43,148 nt of DNA from Fibrobacter sp. (GTDB lineage: Bacteria; Fibrobacterota; Fibrobacteria; Fibrobacterales; Fibrobacteraceae), in NCBI GenBank assembly GCA_017615055.1, contig JAGAAW010000064.1:1-43148 (forward strand). Reading direction: 5' to 3'. Positions 1 to 7,873 of the stretch are shown here, one piece after another. Position 1 is the first letter of the stretch, and every line of letters begins with the position of its first letter. The translations under genes and the position numbers were made by a program. The notes beneath the pieces were generated by a model. It was not told the DNA's origin, ran no database searches, and saw nothing but the letters and a program-made list of their open reading frames with translations.

Positions 1-50
1 ATATACCGCTTTGGAGTAATTCGGGGCGTGCCTTTTTCAAAATTATAGTC

Positions 51-56
51 TATATT
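51..56 (+). promoter_or_regulatory. -10-like TATATT upstream of the FecR-domain gene
   Basis: TATATT followed by TAAA lies 57 nt before the ATG at 113, in an AT-rich pocket. TATATT hexamers recur upstream of several genes here (batD-like gene, lemA, nadA). I see no convincing -35 at 17 nt. Tentative. Confidence 0.35.
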
Positions 57-112
57 TAAAATTGTGTTGCGCCCTGTGGCGTAGTGTTTTTTTATTCCGA
101 GAGGTCCGATTT

Positions 113-1618
113 ATGTTCAGGAACTTAACGGTTTGGGTTGTCCTGGCGGTTTCGTTTGCGCTTGCCGCCCCGCAGAGCGCCAAGGTACGTTCCGTACTTG
201 GTGACGTGTCTTTCAAGAAAAAGGGTAATGGCGACTGGGCTAGCCTCCGCGTAGGCGCAAAGGTCCAGGACAAGGACCTCATCCAGACGGATGTGGAATC
301 TGCCGTGCTTATCGCGATGCCCGAAGGCAGCACGATCTCCATCGAGGAGAACGCGCTCGTCGAGTTCACGCAGGTGATGTTCATCAAGGATTCGCAGATA
401 TCCGAAGTCAATATCAAGAAGGGCCTGCTGCGATTCAACGCGCAGAAGCAGACTGGCAAGAAGAGCCAGTTCAAGTTCAAGACCGGGACCATGACCGCAT
501 CGATCCGCGGTACGGACGGCACCGTGGGTGTCACCGACGGTGGCCAGTCGTTCGGCTCGCTCAACTCGGGCGAGATGGTGATGGAAGAGAACGGTCAGGA
601 AGTTGCCGTGCAGGCCAACCAGTTCGTCGCGTTCCGTAAGGGCAAGGCGCCTATCGTTGTCGCGGCGAAGAACGCCGGTGATCCGGACTTCGCGAAGAAG
701 ATTGGTGCAGCAGTCGACGATACGACCAAGTCCGATGCGGATATCCAGAAGCAGGCCGACGAGATTGACGCCGCCATCGAGAAGAAGAACGAGGAACTCA
801 GGTCCAAGTACGAATGCCGGTTCGATGCCGTGCCCTCGCTGGTAAGCGCCGACAGTATCGAGATCTTTGCGACCTGCACCGAAGGCATGACGGTCGCCAT
901 CGGTTCCGAGCGCAATACCTCCGACGGCAAGCGTATGCGCTTTGTGCCGCGCTGGAGCAGGGGCGCCCTTGGCCCGAAGAAGTTCGAGGCGATATGCACT
1001 GCCGAACATACTTCGTTTGTATGCGGTAACTTCTCGTTTGTCTACAGGTTCGACCGCGGTGTGAAGATTATCAAGTCCGACGTGACCAAGTGCGAGGTGC
1101 TCTACACCACGTCCGGGTTCACCGACAACGAAGGTAAACTCTCTATCTTCGCGCACGACAGCCTCCTCAAGCAGGTCACGCTGGATAGGGACTACGCGGC
1201 GACCTTCAAGCTGTTGCCGGGTACGTTCAAGTACAAGTTCGTGCCCGAGAACGTGGAAGGTGTCGATGCCAGCATCGAGCGCGAGTTCTCCTGCTTCCCG
1301 AAGACGGGCGTGAAGGTGAAGGTGCGCGGTGGCGCGAAGGAAGTCTTCAAGAAGAAGGTTTCGCAGGGTGCATCGCTTTACCCCGAACTCCTGTTCGACG
1401 TGGAACATATCGTGGGCAACGACCCTGCACAGATCAAGTCGGTCGAGGTCAGTGTTGGTGGCAAGGCATTCGAGACAAAATACGTGCCCTCCGAAACGGG
1501 TATCGGCTACAGCGCCACGGTGCAGATTCCGCGCGGCAAGATGACCACGGTGAAGATCAAGGTCAGCATGCTTAGCGGCGAGACCGTGCTCGCGACCAAG
1601 GTGTATGACTTCAAGTAG
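113..1618 (+). CDS. FecR-domain exported protein
   Basis: 501 aa. The ATG at 113 is chosen because GAGAGG lies 8 nt upstream and the protein then opens with a clear signal peptide (about residues 1-20, ending ALAAP). Residues about 24-165 look like a FecR domain: the GDVSF strand, the VGAKVQDKDLIQT turn, then EGSTISIEENALVEF and the TGTMTASIRGTDGTVGV stretch typical of this fold. A Lys/Glu-rich helical linker follows (about 200-245) and then a beta-rich region with scattered Cys, perhaps Ig-like modules. FecR domains of this kind in FCB bacteria are periplasmic or surface binding modules; no sigma factor or TonB receptor is next door, so a classical FecIRA role is unlikely. It overlaps the next gene by 14 nt. 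The C-terminal function is unknown. Confidence 0.85.
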   Translation: MFRNLTVWVVLAVSFALAAPQSAKVRSVLGDVSFKKKGNGDWASLRVGAKVQDKDLIQTDVESAVLIAMPEGSTISIEENALVEFTQVMFIKDSQISEVNIKKGLLRFNAQKQTGKKSQFKFKTGTMTASIRGTDGTVGVTDGGQSFGSLNSGEMVMEENGQEVAVQANQFVAFRKGKAPIVVAAKNAGDPDFAKKIGAAVDDTTKSDADIQKQADEIDAAIEKKNEELRSKYECRFDAVPSLVSADSIEIFATCTEGMTVAIGSERNTSDGKRMRFVPRWSRGALGPKKFEAICTAEHTSFVCGNFSFVYRFDRGVKIIKSDVTKCEVLYTTSGFTDNEGKLSIFAHDSLLKQVTLDRDYAATFKLLPGTFKYKFVPENVEGVDASIEREFSCFPKTGVKVKVRGGAKEVFKKKVSQGASLYPELLFDVEHIVGNDPAQIKSVEVSVGGKAFETKYVPSETGIGYSATVQIPRGKMTTVKIKVSMLSGETVLATKVYDFK

Positions 1619-2348
1619 CGTGCGTCTGGAAGATAATTCCCGGCGCGGCGCACGCGCCATGTTCTTCCTGAAATTCTTGTATATCATTATCGTCGTATTC
1701 CTGGTGCTGTGCAATATCGTCATCCAGGTTACGGGCTATATGGCGAGCGGGGCCGTGACGGATGCGGATACCGCCCGGCATCTCTACTATCTGTTTTTGG
1801 CAGCCTTGGTTCCGATGATTGGAACTATGGCCGTATGCTTTGTCGTGTTCTGGCTTTTTTTCGTCTACTGGATATTGTGGCTTTACCGTGCCATAAGGAA
1901 CTTGCGCTGCCTCACGACGACGACCTTCTCTCCGAACGTTGCGGTTGTTTGTTCGGTGCTCCTCCCCTACATCGGGCATATTTTTGACGTGTTTATCTTG
2001 CGCGATATCGCACGGCGGCAGCAGAAACTGCTTGACGGGCGCGGTATTCAATACACGCCCGTGACCGGGCGCGACCTCGTTATTTTCCTTGCCTTCATTC
2101 TTGTCGGCATCGTGGTGGCATTCGCCGAGATTGCAGATTCCTGGTCTGGCTGTTTTGCGGCATGTGCCGCGATGGTCGGGCTTATGGTGAGCTGCTTGCG
2201 CGTGTTGCGCCCCTGCGTGGAGCAGGGAAACATGCTCTACAAACTTCACGAGGAAGATGTCCTGCGCGCGAAGGTGGACGAGGTCTTGCGCGAGCGCGAG
2301 ATCGAGAAGGCGGCGCGCGAAATCCAGGAGGCGAAATTCGATGAATAG
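1605..2348 (+). CDS. Multi-pass membrane protein with acidic/basic C-terminal tail
   Basis: 247 aa if it starts at ATG 1605, overlapping the FecR gene by 14 nt; ATG 1659 would give 229 aa and begins right at the first hydrophobic segment (MFFLKFLYIII). Neither start has a strong Shine-Dalgarno; translational coupling makes 1605 reasonable. I see about five hydrophobic segments: two near the N terminus around VFWLFFVYWILWLY, one around VAVVCSVLLPYIGHIFDVF, and two around LVIFLAFILVGIVVAFAEI. A charged helix rich in Arg/Glu forms the last 35 residues. The layout recalls DUF4328/DUF4234-type small membrane proteins, but I cannot assign a family. It overlaps the next gene by 8 nt, so the three genes form one operon. 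Confidence 0.75.
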   Translation: MTSSSVRLEDNSRRGARAMFFLKFLYIIIVVFLVLCNIVIQVTGYMASGAVTDADTARHLYYLFLAALVPMIGTMAVCFVVFWLFFVYWILWLYRAIRNLRCLTTTTFSPNVAVVCSVLLPYIGHIFDVFILRDIARRQQKLLDGRGIQYTPVTGRDLVIFLAFILVGIVVAFAEIADSWSGCFAACAAMVGLMVSCLRVLRPCVEQGNMLYKLHEEDVLRAKVDEVLREREIEKAAREIQEAKFDE

Positions 2349-3459
2349 ACTGACCATGCTCTTGCTTGCGTGTTCGCTTGCGCTTTCGGCCATGCTCGTA
2401 GGATGTGCGGGCTTGTACCAGTCGCCGAAGGAGGATGCGGCGCCTGCCATGAACATGACCTTCACGCGCGTGTTCGGCAACTACATGATTCGTTCGCCCG
2501 AGCCCATGAAGATTGCGCTTGCCGATACCGGATGGAGCGCGCTTGAACTGTACGAGGACGCCGATTCGAAGGTGGTGACTTTCTACCGCGACTCGGGCCG
2601 CGTGAGTGTATCTGTTTCGGCGACTACCCCGCAGAAACTCAGGACCGATGGCGTAAAGGACTACGACCCTGCCGACCCGGATTCCGTGAAAATCTGGAAG
2701 ATGCTCGAAAAGGAAATGCTGGATTTTAAGGCCCCTGCGGGCGATTCGTCTACGGCAAGTACGATTGGGGCCGTCGTGCGCACTGCAAACCGCGGCCACG
2801 TCTGTATGAGCGACAGCAGCAAGAACAAGTGCACTTTCGCTATCGTGACCAAGAAGGGTAACTGGGTGGTTTCGAGCGTGGTTACCCCGAAGGACGTGAA
2901 CGCCGAGGAACTCGGTATACGGACGCTCTCCATGATAGACAACGCGGAACTGACTGACTACGAGAAGCATGCGACCCGCATACTGAAGAGTTACGGCGCG
3001 GGCATGTCCGTATGGTATAACTGGGAAGACGAGGACTTGAACCCAGATCGCGACTTTAGCAAGGCGCTGCTTATCCGTAGGGGAGGCATCATTGACTTTG
3101 GCGGGACGCTCGCGTTCAACTATTCTAACCTCATCGGTTTTAACTACGGTGACGCTTGGCACAACTGGGGCTGGCGCTACATGACCATGTTCGGTTTCCG
3201 CGTCTACATGTTCAGCATGTTCGTGTCTCCGTTCGTTGGTGCCCATGTAGGGCTTGGCATGCAGTACGACGACCATTACAGCAAGTTCCGTGACAAGTTC
3301 GCGATAAACATTGCGGGCGAAGTCGAGGCGGGTCTCGTGATATGCCGTTACTGCAAGTACCAGTTTGAACTGGGTGCATCGTACGATGCCGTCGAGGACG
3401 GGTTCTTCAACGACCAGGTGTTCGGTGCGTTCAACTTCTACGCGGCTATCAACTACTAG
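2341..3459 (+). CDS. Lipoprotein with conserved C-terminal barrel-like domain
   Basis: 372 aa. The ATG at 2341 has AGGAGG 9 nt upstream (2326-2331) and opens with a lipoprotein signal peptide with lipobox LVGC (Cys about residue 20). Residues about 30-240 form a mixed domain of unknown type. The last ~110 residues (about 260-372) are amphipathic, aromatic-rich and end in a string resembling outer-membrane barrel strands. This C-terminal part is clearly related to that of the protein at 9626-10609: both share a VGLGMQYDDHY/IGLGAQFDNHY segment, a glycine-rich AGEVEAGLV/AGGAEAGIV segment and the identical ending AINY. It is the last gene of the FecR operon and converges on the HD-GYP gene 9 bp away. 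Probably an outer-membrane anchored protein of unknown role. Confidence 0.8.
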   Translation: MNRLTMLLLACSLALSAMLVGCAGLYQSPKEDAAPAMNMTFTRVFGNYMIRSPEPMKIALADTGWSALELYEDADSKVVTFYRDSGRVSVSVSATTPQKLRTDGVKDYDPADPDSVKIWKMLEKEMLDFKAPAGDSSTASTIGAVVRTANRGHVCMSDSSKNKCTFAIVTKKGNWVVSSVVTPKDVNAEELGIRTLSMIDNAELTDYEKHATRILKSYGAGMSVWYNWEDEDLNPDRDFSKALLIRRGGIIDFGGTLAFNYSNLIGFNYGDAWHNWGWRYMTMFGFRVYMFSMFVSPFVGAHVGLGMQYDDHYSKFRDKFAINIAGEVEAGLVICRYCKYQFELGASYDAVEDGFFNDQVFGAFNFYAAINY

Positions 3460-3468
3460 CGATCTGCT

Positions 3469-5616
3469 CTACGATTTCGATTGCACCATCTGGTTCAGCA
3501 CGGTGCGTTCGTCGTAGAGTTTCTGCGAAATTTTCGTGAAGGCTTCCACCACGGTGGGGTCAAAGTGCTTGCCCGAGCCCTCGGTGATAATCTGCATGGC
3601 CTTCTCGTAGGTGAAGGGCTTCTTGTACACGCGCTCTGCCACAAGCGCGTCGAACACGTCGGCCACGGCCATGATGCGCGCGGATAGCGGTATGCCTGCG
3701 CCCTTGATACCCGTGGGGTATCCGGTGCCGTCCCACTTCTCGTGGTGGTAGTGCGCCATCTCGGTTGCTTCCTTCAGGTAGTCATCGTCCATGGAGTCGC
3801 TCGCATTTTCCTCGATCTTTGTGAGAATGTGCCAGCCCTCGGTGGTGTGGCTCTTCATGATGGCGAATTCATCGTCGGTGAGTTTGCCCGGCTTGTTCAA
3901 GATGAGGTCGGAGACTGCAATTTTGCCGATGTCGTGCAGAGGCGCCGAGCGCTTGAGTTTTGCGATGTAGGCCTCGTCGAGAATGTCCTTGAATTTGCCT
4001 TCCTTGTAGAGTTCCTTCGCGATGGCCTCCACATAGAACGCGGTCTTCTTAATGTGGTTGCCCGTACTTGTGTCGCGCGCTTCCACCATTTCTGCGAAGT
4101 TGATAATAATTTCGTCTTGCATGTGCTGGATGCGCTCGGCTGCCGCCTCGAGCCTTCGGATGAACCCGATGGAATCCTTGCACATCTTGGTGAGCGCCTT
4201 GTAGAGGTGACCGATTTCGTCGGAGCTCGTGATATCGAGGGATTCGAGTTCCTGCACGTCGTTGGCGCTATCCTGCTCCAGGTTGTAGGCGAAGTGCATT
4301 GCGCCCGATGCCATGCGGTTCACGGGGTGCACGATTCCGCGCTTCATGAATTCAAGCACGATGCTCATGATGAGAATGGAGAGCCCGAAGAACATCGACA
4401 GAAGCTTGATGAAGAATTTCGCCTGGTCGGTGATGATTTCGCCCATCGAGATGTCTGCAGCGACATAGGCGACTGTCTTGCCTTCGAAATTCTTGAGCGG
4501 CTTGTAGACCGTGAGTAGCCATCCGTACTGGTCATCGGAGATAATCGGATCGATAGGCTCGCCTTTGAGAAGGTTGGGCAAGTATGGTTCGAATGATGGG
4601 TCAAACGCGACGACTGCGCCCGGATCGCTGCCTGCTTCTCCGTCGGAGGCGTCAAGGTCAAATACCACGTGGCAGCCGTCTGGCAATATGCGGTACACGT
4701 ACAGGTAGAGCGCCTGCGGGAATCCGTTCCGGATCTTGTACAGCATTGCCTCGATTGCCTTGTAGTCATCGGCCTTTTCGCCCTGCTCGAGGAATTCGTC
4801 TATACGTTCTGCATCGATGGCGACGGAGGCCGCCTCGGTAAGCCCGTGGGCGATATCGACAAACTTGCCTATGGATACCTGGCGGTACAGCACGAACCCG
4901 GTGATGCTCGCGAAGGCGCCCAGCAAAATTTCAGCAGCGATGACGATGATGACGACCTTGCGCAGGAGCGAACGCTTGATGTTGTTTGCACCGTCGAGTT
5001 TGTTGGTCTCGTGGACGTTCGGGTCGTAGAGGAACACGTGGCTCATGCGGTGCTTGAGGAGCAGCGGAATCTTGCGGTAGATGAGAATTGCGGCGGCGAC
5101 GATAATCGCCTTGTCGAAGATGTCGATGATGAAGTCGGCAGAAAGCTGCGAGAAGAACTTGCTGAACCCGAGGTTGTTGTAGATGGCTACAGAGAACGGT
5201 GCCGAGATGCCTTCGCCGAAATCGTAACCGTAAAGGAAGTAGGTGAGGATGGAGCCGAGCGCGCCACCCAGCAGTGCGAACACCAGGATTGCGATGATGG
5301 CCTTGGGGATAGAGCGGAAGAATCCCTTCTGCTGGAACAGCGTGGCCGTGACACCGATGAGAATGTTGATGATGCCGTAGTAGAGCGTGGTGAGGTCGGA
5401 GATGCCGTTAAACGCGTTGGAGCAGAAGCCTGCGATGACCGCAGGGAAGGTACCGCCGAGCATGGCGGCGAGGATTGTGCCGAGACAGTCGAGGAATACG
5501 GGAAGTTCAAGGGCGAGGGCTATCTTGGAGAAGATGATGTTGATGAGGAATGCCGCTAGGATAAGCCCCAAGGCATATGCGACCTTCATCTTTGTTGGCA
5601 TCGTGATAACTTTCAT
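3469..5616 (-). CDS. Membrane HD-GYP domain protein with ECF-S-like sensor
   Basis: 715 aa. Residues about 1-195 hold six or so membrane segments that resemble an ECF transporter substrate-binding (S) component (LDCLGTILAAMLGG, then VIAGFCSNAFNG). After another membrane segment near 215-240 comes an extracytoplasmic region (about 245-395), a further membrane segment, a HAMP-like linker (about 410-465, with HPVNRMASGA) and a C-terminal HD-GYP domain with the metal-binding HD pair at H561-D562 and the signature GYP at 632-634 (HHEKWDGTGYP). HD-GYP proteins hydrolyse cyclic di-GMP, so this should be a membrane sensor that lowers c-di-GMP. Start: ATG 5616 with AGAGG 8 nt upstream. It lies 101 bp downstream of mnmA with its own putative operator (palindrome at 5639). 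Confidence 0.88.
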   Translation of the reverse strand: MKVITMPTKMKVAYALGLILAAFLINIIFSKIALALELPVFLDCLGTILAAMLGGTFPAVIAGFCSNAFNGISDLTTLYYGIINILIGVTATLFQQKGFFRSIPKAIIAILVFALLGGALGSILTYFLYGYDFGEGISAPFSVAIYNNLGFSKFFSQLSADFIIDIFDKAIIVAAAILIYRKIPLLLKHRMSHVFLYDPNVHETNKLDGANNIKRSLLRKVVIIVIAAEILLGAFASITGFVLYRQVSIGKFVDIAHGLTEAASVAIDAERIDEFLEQGEKADDYKAIEAMLYKIRNGFPQALYLYVYRILPDGCHVVFDLDASDGEAGSDPGAVVAFDPSFEPYLPNLLKGEPIDPIISDDQYGWLLTVYKPLKNFEGKTVAYVAADISMGEIITDQAKFFIKLLSMFFGLSILIMSIVLEFMKRGIVHPVNRMASGAMHFAYNLEQDSANDVQELESLDITSSDEIGHLYKALTKMCKDSIGFIRRLEAAAERIQHMQDEIIINFAEMVEARDTSTGNHIKKTAFYVEAIAKELYKEGKFKDILDEAYIAKLKRSAPLHDIGKIAVSDLILNKPGKLTDDEFAIMKSHTTEGWHILTKIEENASDSMDDDYLKEATEMAHYHHEKWDGTGYPTGIKGAGIPLSARIMAVADVFDALVAERVYKKPFTYEKAMQIITEGSGKHFDPTVVEAFTKISQKLYDERTVLNQMVQSKS

Positions 5617-5638
5617 CGAGTACCTCTAGAATTGCATC

Positions 5639-5648
5639 TTGTATACAA
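5639..5648. promoter_or_regulatory. 10-bp perfect palindrome upstream of the HD-GYP gene
   Basis: TTGTATACAA is self-complementary and sits 22 nt before the HD-GYP start, next to a second short palindrome CTATATAG at 5652-5659. The position suits an operator, but no protein can be assigned and AT-rich palindromes arise by chance. Confidence 0.3.
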
Positions 5649-5705
5649 AACCTATATAGATAAAATCTAGTATGAAAAAGATGGTAAGGGATACTTATTT
5701 TTTGT

Positions 5706-5723
5706 AAAAAAAGCCTTTTAGGC
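5706..5723 (-). terminator. Short intrinsic terminator overlapping the mnmA stop
   Basis: On the minus strand GCCT-AAA-AGGC is followed directly by seven T. The stem is only 4 bp and overlaps the mnmA stop codon (5718-5720), so termination would be weak or partial. Confidence 0.45.
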
Positions 5724-6809
5724 AATAATTGCCGAGGCGACTACGCCCGCGTCGGCGTAGAGCACGAGTATCTGGCCGGGGGCGGAGGCGAACTGCGGTT
5801 CGTCGAACCGTACGCGGATCGTGCCTGCGGCGGTGTCGAGCGATACGATCCGCGCGACGGCGCCCTTGTGGCCGAGCCTGATGTGCGCCGTCAGTTCGCC
5901 CTTCAGGAGAGGCGAGCTTTCCGATACCATCAGGTTGAGTTCCGTACCTTCGACCTCCGTGCAGCTGAGTGTGCTGCGGGGTCCGAGAACCACCTGGTTC
6001 TTCTTCACGTCGATCGCCACCACGAACAGCGGCTCGGGTTGCCCACCGATGTTCAGGCCCTTGCGCTGGCCGATGGTGTAGTGGATGATTCCCCTGTGCT
6101 TGCCGAGCACCTTGCCGTTCAGGTCTACGAAGTCGCCCGGCACATTGTCGGATTCGTCGAACAGCACGGAATAGTCCCCGCATTCAAGGAAGTCCATGCT
6201 CTCTTTCTTGGTGGCGAAATCTACCCAGCCGATTTGCTTCGCGAGTTCCTTGACCTCTACCTTCGTCATGCCGCCCAGCGGGAACAGTACCGTCGCGAGT
6301 TGCTCTGCGGAAAGGCGCGAGAGGAAGTACGTCTGGTCCTTGCCGTGGTCGAGCGCCGCGTACAGGAAGGGAACGTCGGGGTTCTTGAATTCGAGGCGGG
6401 CGTAGTGGCCCGTCGCGAAGTAGTCAAAGTCAATTCCCATGCGGCGGGCCGCCCTCTGGAGGGCGCCGAACTTGATGAACTGGTTGCAGCGCACGCAGGG
6501 GTTCGGCGTACGCCCGGCGCGGTATTCGGCGCGGAAGTAGTCTAGAACCTCGCGCTTGTAGTCCTCGGAGATGCGTACCACGTGGTGCGGGATTCCGAGG
6601 CGGTCGGCGACCGTCTTCGCTTCGGCGATGCTCGCATCTTCGCCCGGGCCGAAGCAGCCCTCGCGGCCTTCCACGTGCGGCATATTGATGGAGCCGTCCC
6701 AAGTGGCCATCGTCATGCCGATGACTTCGTATCCCTGCTGTTTTAGTAGGAAAGCGGCGAGGGCGGAATCCACTCCGCCGGAAAGCCCGACTGCTACTCT
6801 CTTTGCCAT
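5718..6809 (-). CDS. mnmA: tRNA-specific 2-thiouridylase MnmA
   Basis: 363 aa, the usual length. MnmA adenylates and thiolates U34 in the wobble position of tRNA-Lys, -Glu and -Gln in the cytoplasm, taking sulfur from a persulfide relay. The PP-loop ATP motif SGGVDS is at residues 10-15, the first active-site Cys lies in NPCVRCN (C105) and a GHYAR motif follows near 134. The second Cys is in an unusual setting: KKESMDFLECGDY (C210) instead of the common ICF context, which places the protein in the variant subfamily that also carries an insertion GCFGPGEDAS near 51. Start ATG 6809 has AGGAA about 9 nt upstream. It is the last gene of murJ-nadA-mnmA, 19 bp after nadA. Confidence 0.95.
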   Translation of the reverse strand: MAKRVAVGLSGGVDSALAAFLLKQQGYEVIGMTMATWDGSINMPHVEGREGCFGPGEDASIAEAKTVADRLGIPHHVVRISEDYKREVLDYFRAEYRAGRTPNPCVRCNQFIKFGALQRAARRMGIDFDYFATGHYARLEFKNPDVPFLYAALDHGKDQTYFLSRLSAEQLATVLFPLGGMTKVEVKELAKQIGWVDFATKKESMDFLECGDYSVLFDESDNVPGDFVDLNGKVLGKHRGIIHYTIGQRKGLNIGGQPEPLFVVAIDVKKNQVVLGPRSTLSCTEVEGTELNLMVSESSPLLKGELTAHIRLGHKGAVARIVSLDTAAGTIRVRFDEPQFASAPGQILVLYADAGVVASAIIA

Positions 6810-6828
6810 GGTGTTGGTTCCTAGCGCA

Positions 6829-7845
6829 TTAAAGGTTCGCGTAGTGGAACATCGCGTCGATGCACTTCTTCGCCTTCACGCGCGTGTCTTCGTCAAGTTC
6901 CACGCGGTTCGCCTTTTCGGGGTGGCGGAGTGTCTCGAGGATGTTCTCGAGCGAGTTGCTCTTCATGTACTTGCACATGCTGCAGCTACCGATGAATTCC
7001 ATGTCGGGGTGCTCGTAGTGCATGCGCGCATTGAGCCCGCATTCTGTAAGCAGCAGCACCTTGCTCTTGGGCGGAAGGCCGTCAATGTACTTGACCATCT
7101 GGCCGGTACTGCCCACGAAGTCGCTGTAGAACGCCGCGGACGGATTGCATTCGGGGTGGCTCACCACCTTGAGTCCCGGGTTCTGGCTGCGGAAGAACTG
7201 GATGAGTTCGGCATCGTACGTCTCGTGCACGTAGCAGCTGCCGGTGTAGAGCACGATGTCCTTGTTGACGCCGCGGCTCTTCATTTCGGTAATGATGTTC
7301 TGGCCCATTAGTTTGTCCGGAACAAAGCAAATCTTGTCGTTGGGGTAGGCTTCCACGATCTTCATCACGTTGCCGCTCGTGACGCACACGTCGCAGGCCG
7401 CCTTCACGTCGGCGGTGGTGTTGATGTAGCAGATGAACGCGTGGTCCGGGTACTTCTCGCGGAGCGCCATCACGTCCTTGCCGGTAATGGAGTCGGCGAG
7501 GCTACAGCCAGTGAGCGTACCGGGGATGAGCACGTCCTTTTGCGGGCTGAGAATCTTTGCTGTTTCGCCCATGAAGCGGACTGCAGAGAACAGGATGGTG
7601 TTCTGCGGGACCTTCGTCGCGTCTTCGCTCAGCTTGTAGCTGTCGCCCGTGTAGTCGGCAACGCCGAGCACGATTTCGGGGGCGCAGTAACTATGGGCGA
7701 GGATGACGGTATCTTGGTCCTTCTTGCGCTCGTTGATCTCGTTGATCAGCGGGAGCATCTGTTCGACTTTTTCGCGGGTGTAGTGGCAGAGCACGGCGCC
7801 CGGCTGGATCTTGTTCAGTCTGTTGAAAAGTTCGTCTGCGGTCAT
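6829..7845 (-). CDS. nadA: Quinolinate synthase NadA
   Basis: 338 aa, typical length. NadA condenses iminoaspartate with dihydroxyacetone phosphate to give quinolinate in NAD synthesis, using a [4Fe-4S] cluster. The three cluster cysteines are visible: C114 in LTGCSLAD, C204 in GSCYVHE, and one of the pair C288/C291 in GSCSMCKYMK. The substrate-side motif AHSYCAPEIV (about 50-59) is also present. No nadB or nadC is seen in the window. It starts 28 bp after murJ; the ATG at 7845 is preceded by TATATT-TTAGGC rather than a classical Shine-Dalgarno, a context repeated elsewhere in this window. Confidence 0.96.
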   Translation of the reverse strand: MTADELFNRLNKIQPGAVLCHYTREKVEQMLPLINEINERKKDQDTVILAHSYCAPEIVLGVADYTGDSYKLSEDATKVPQNTILFSAVRFMGETAKILSPQKDVLIPGTLTGCSLADSITGKDVMALREKYPDHAFICYINTTADVKAACDVCVTSGNVMKIVEAYPNDKICFVPDKLMGQNIITEMKSRGVNKDIVLYTGSCYVHETYDAELIQFFRSQNPGLKVVSHPECNPSAAFYSDFVGSTGQMVKYIDGLPPKSKVLLLTECGLNARMHYEHPDMEFIGSCSMCKYMKSNSLENILETLRHPEKANRVELDEDTRVKAKKCIDAMFHYANL

Positions 7846-7873
7846 GCCTAAAATATAGAAAAATGGTGGGGAA

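Noticed and set aside
125..1723. 532-codon antisense frame across the FecR gene
   Set aside because: Composition-driven shadow in GC-rich coding DNA; the plus-strand frame has signal peptide, ribosome site and domain.
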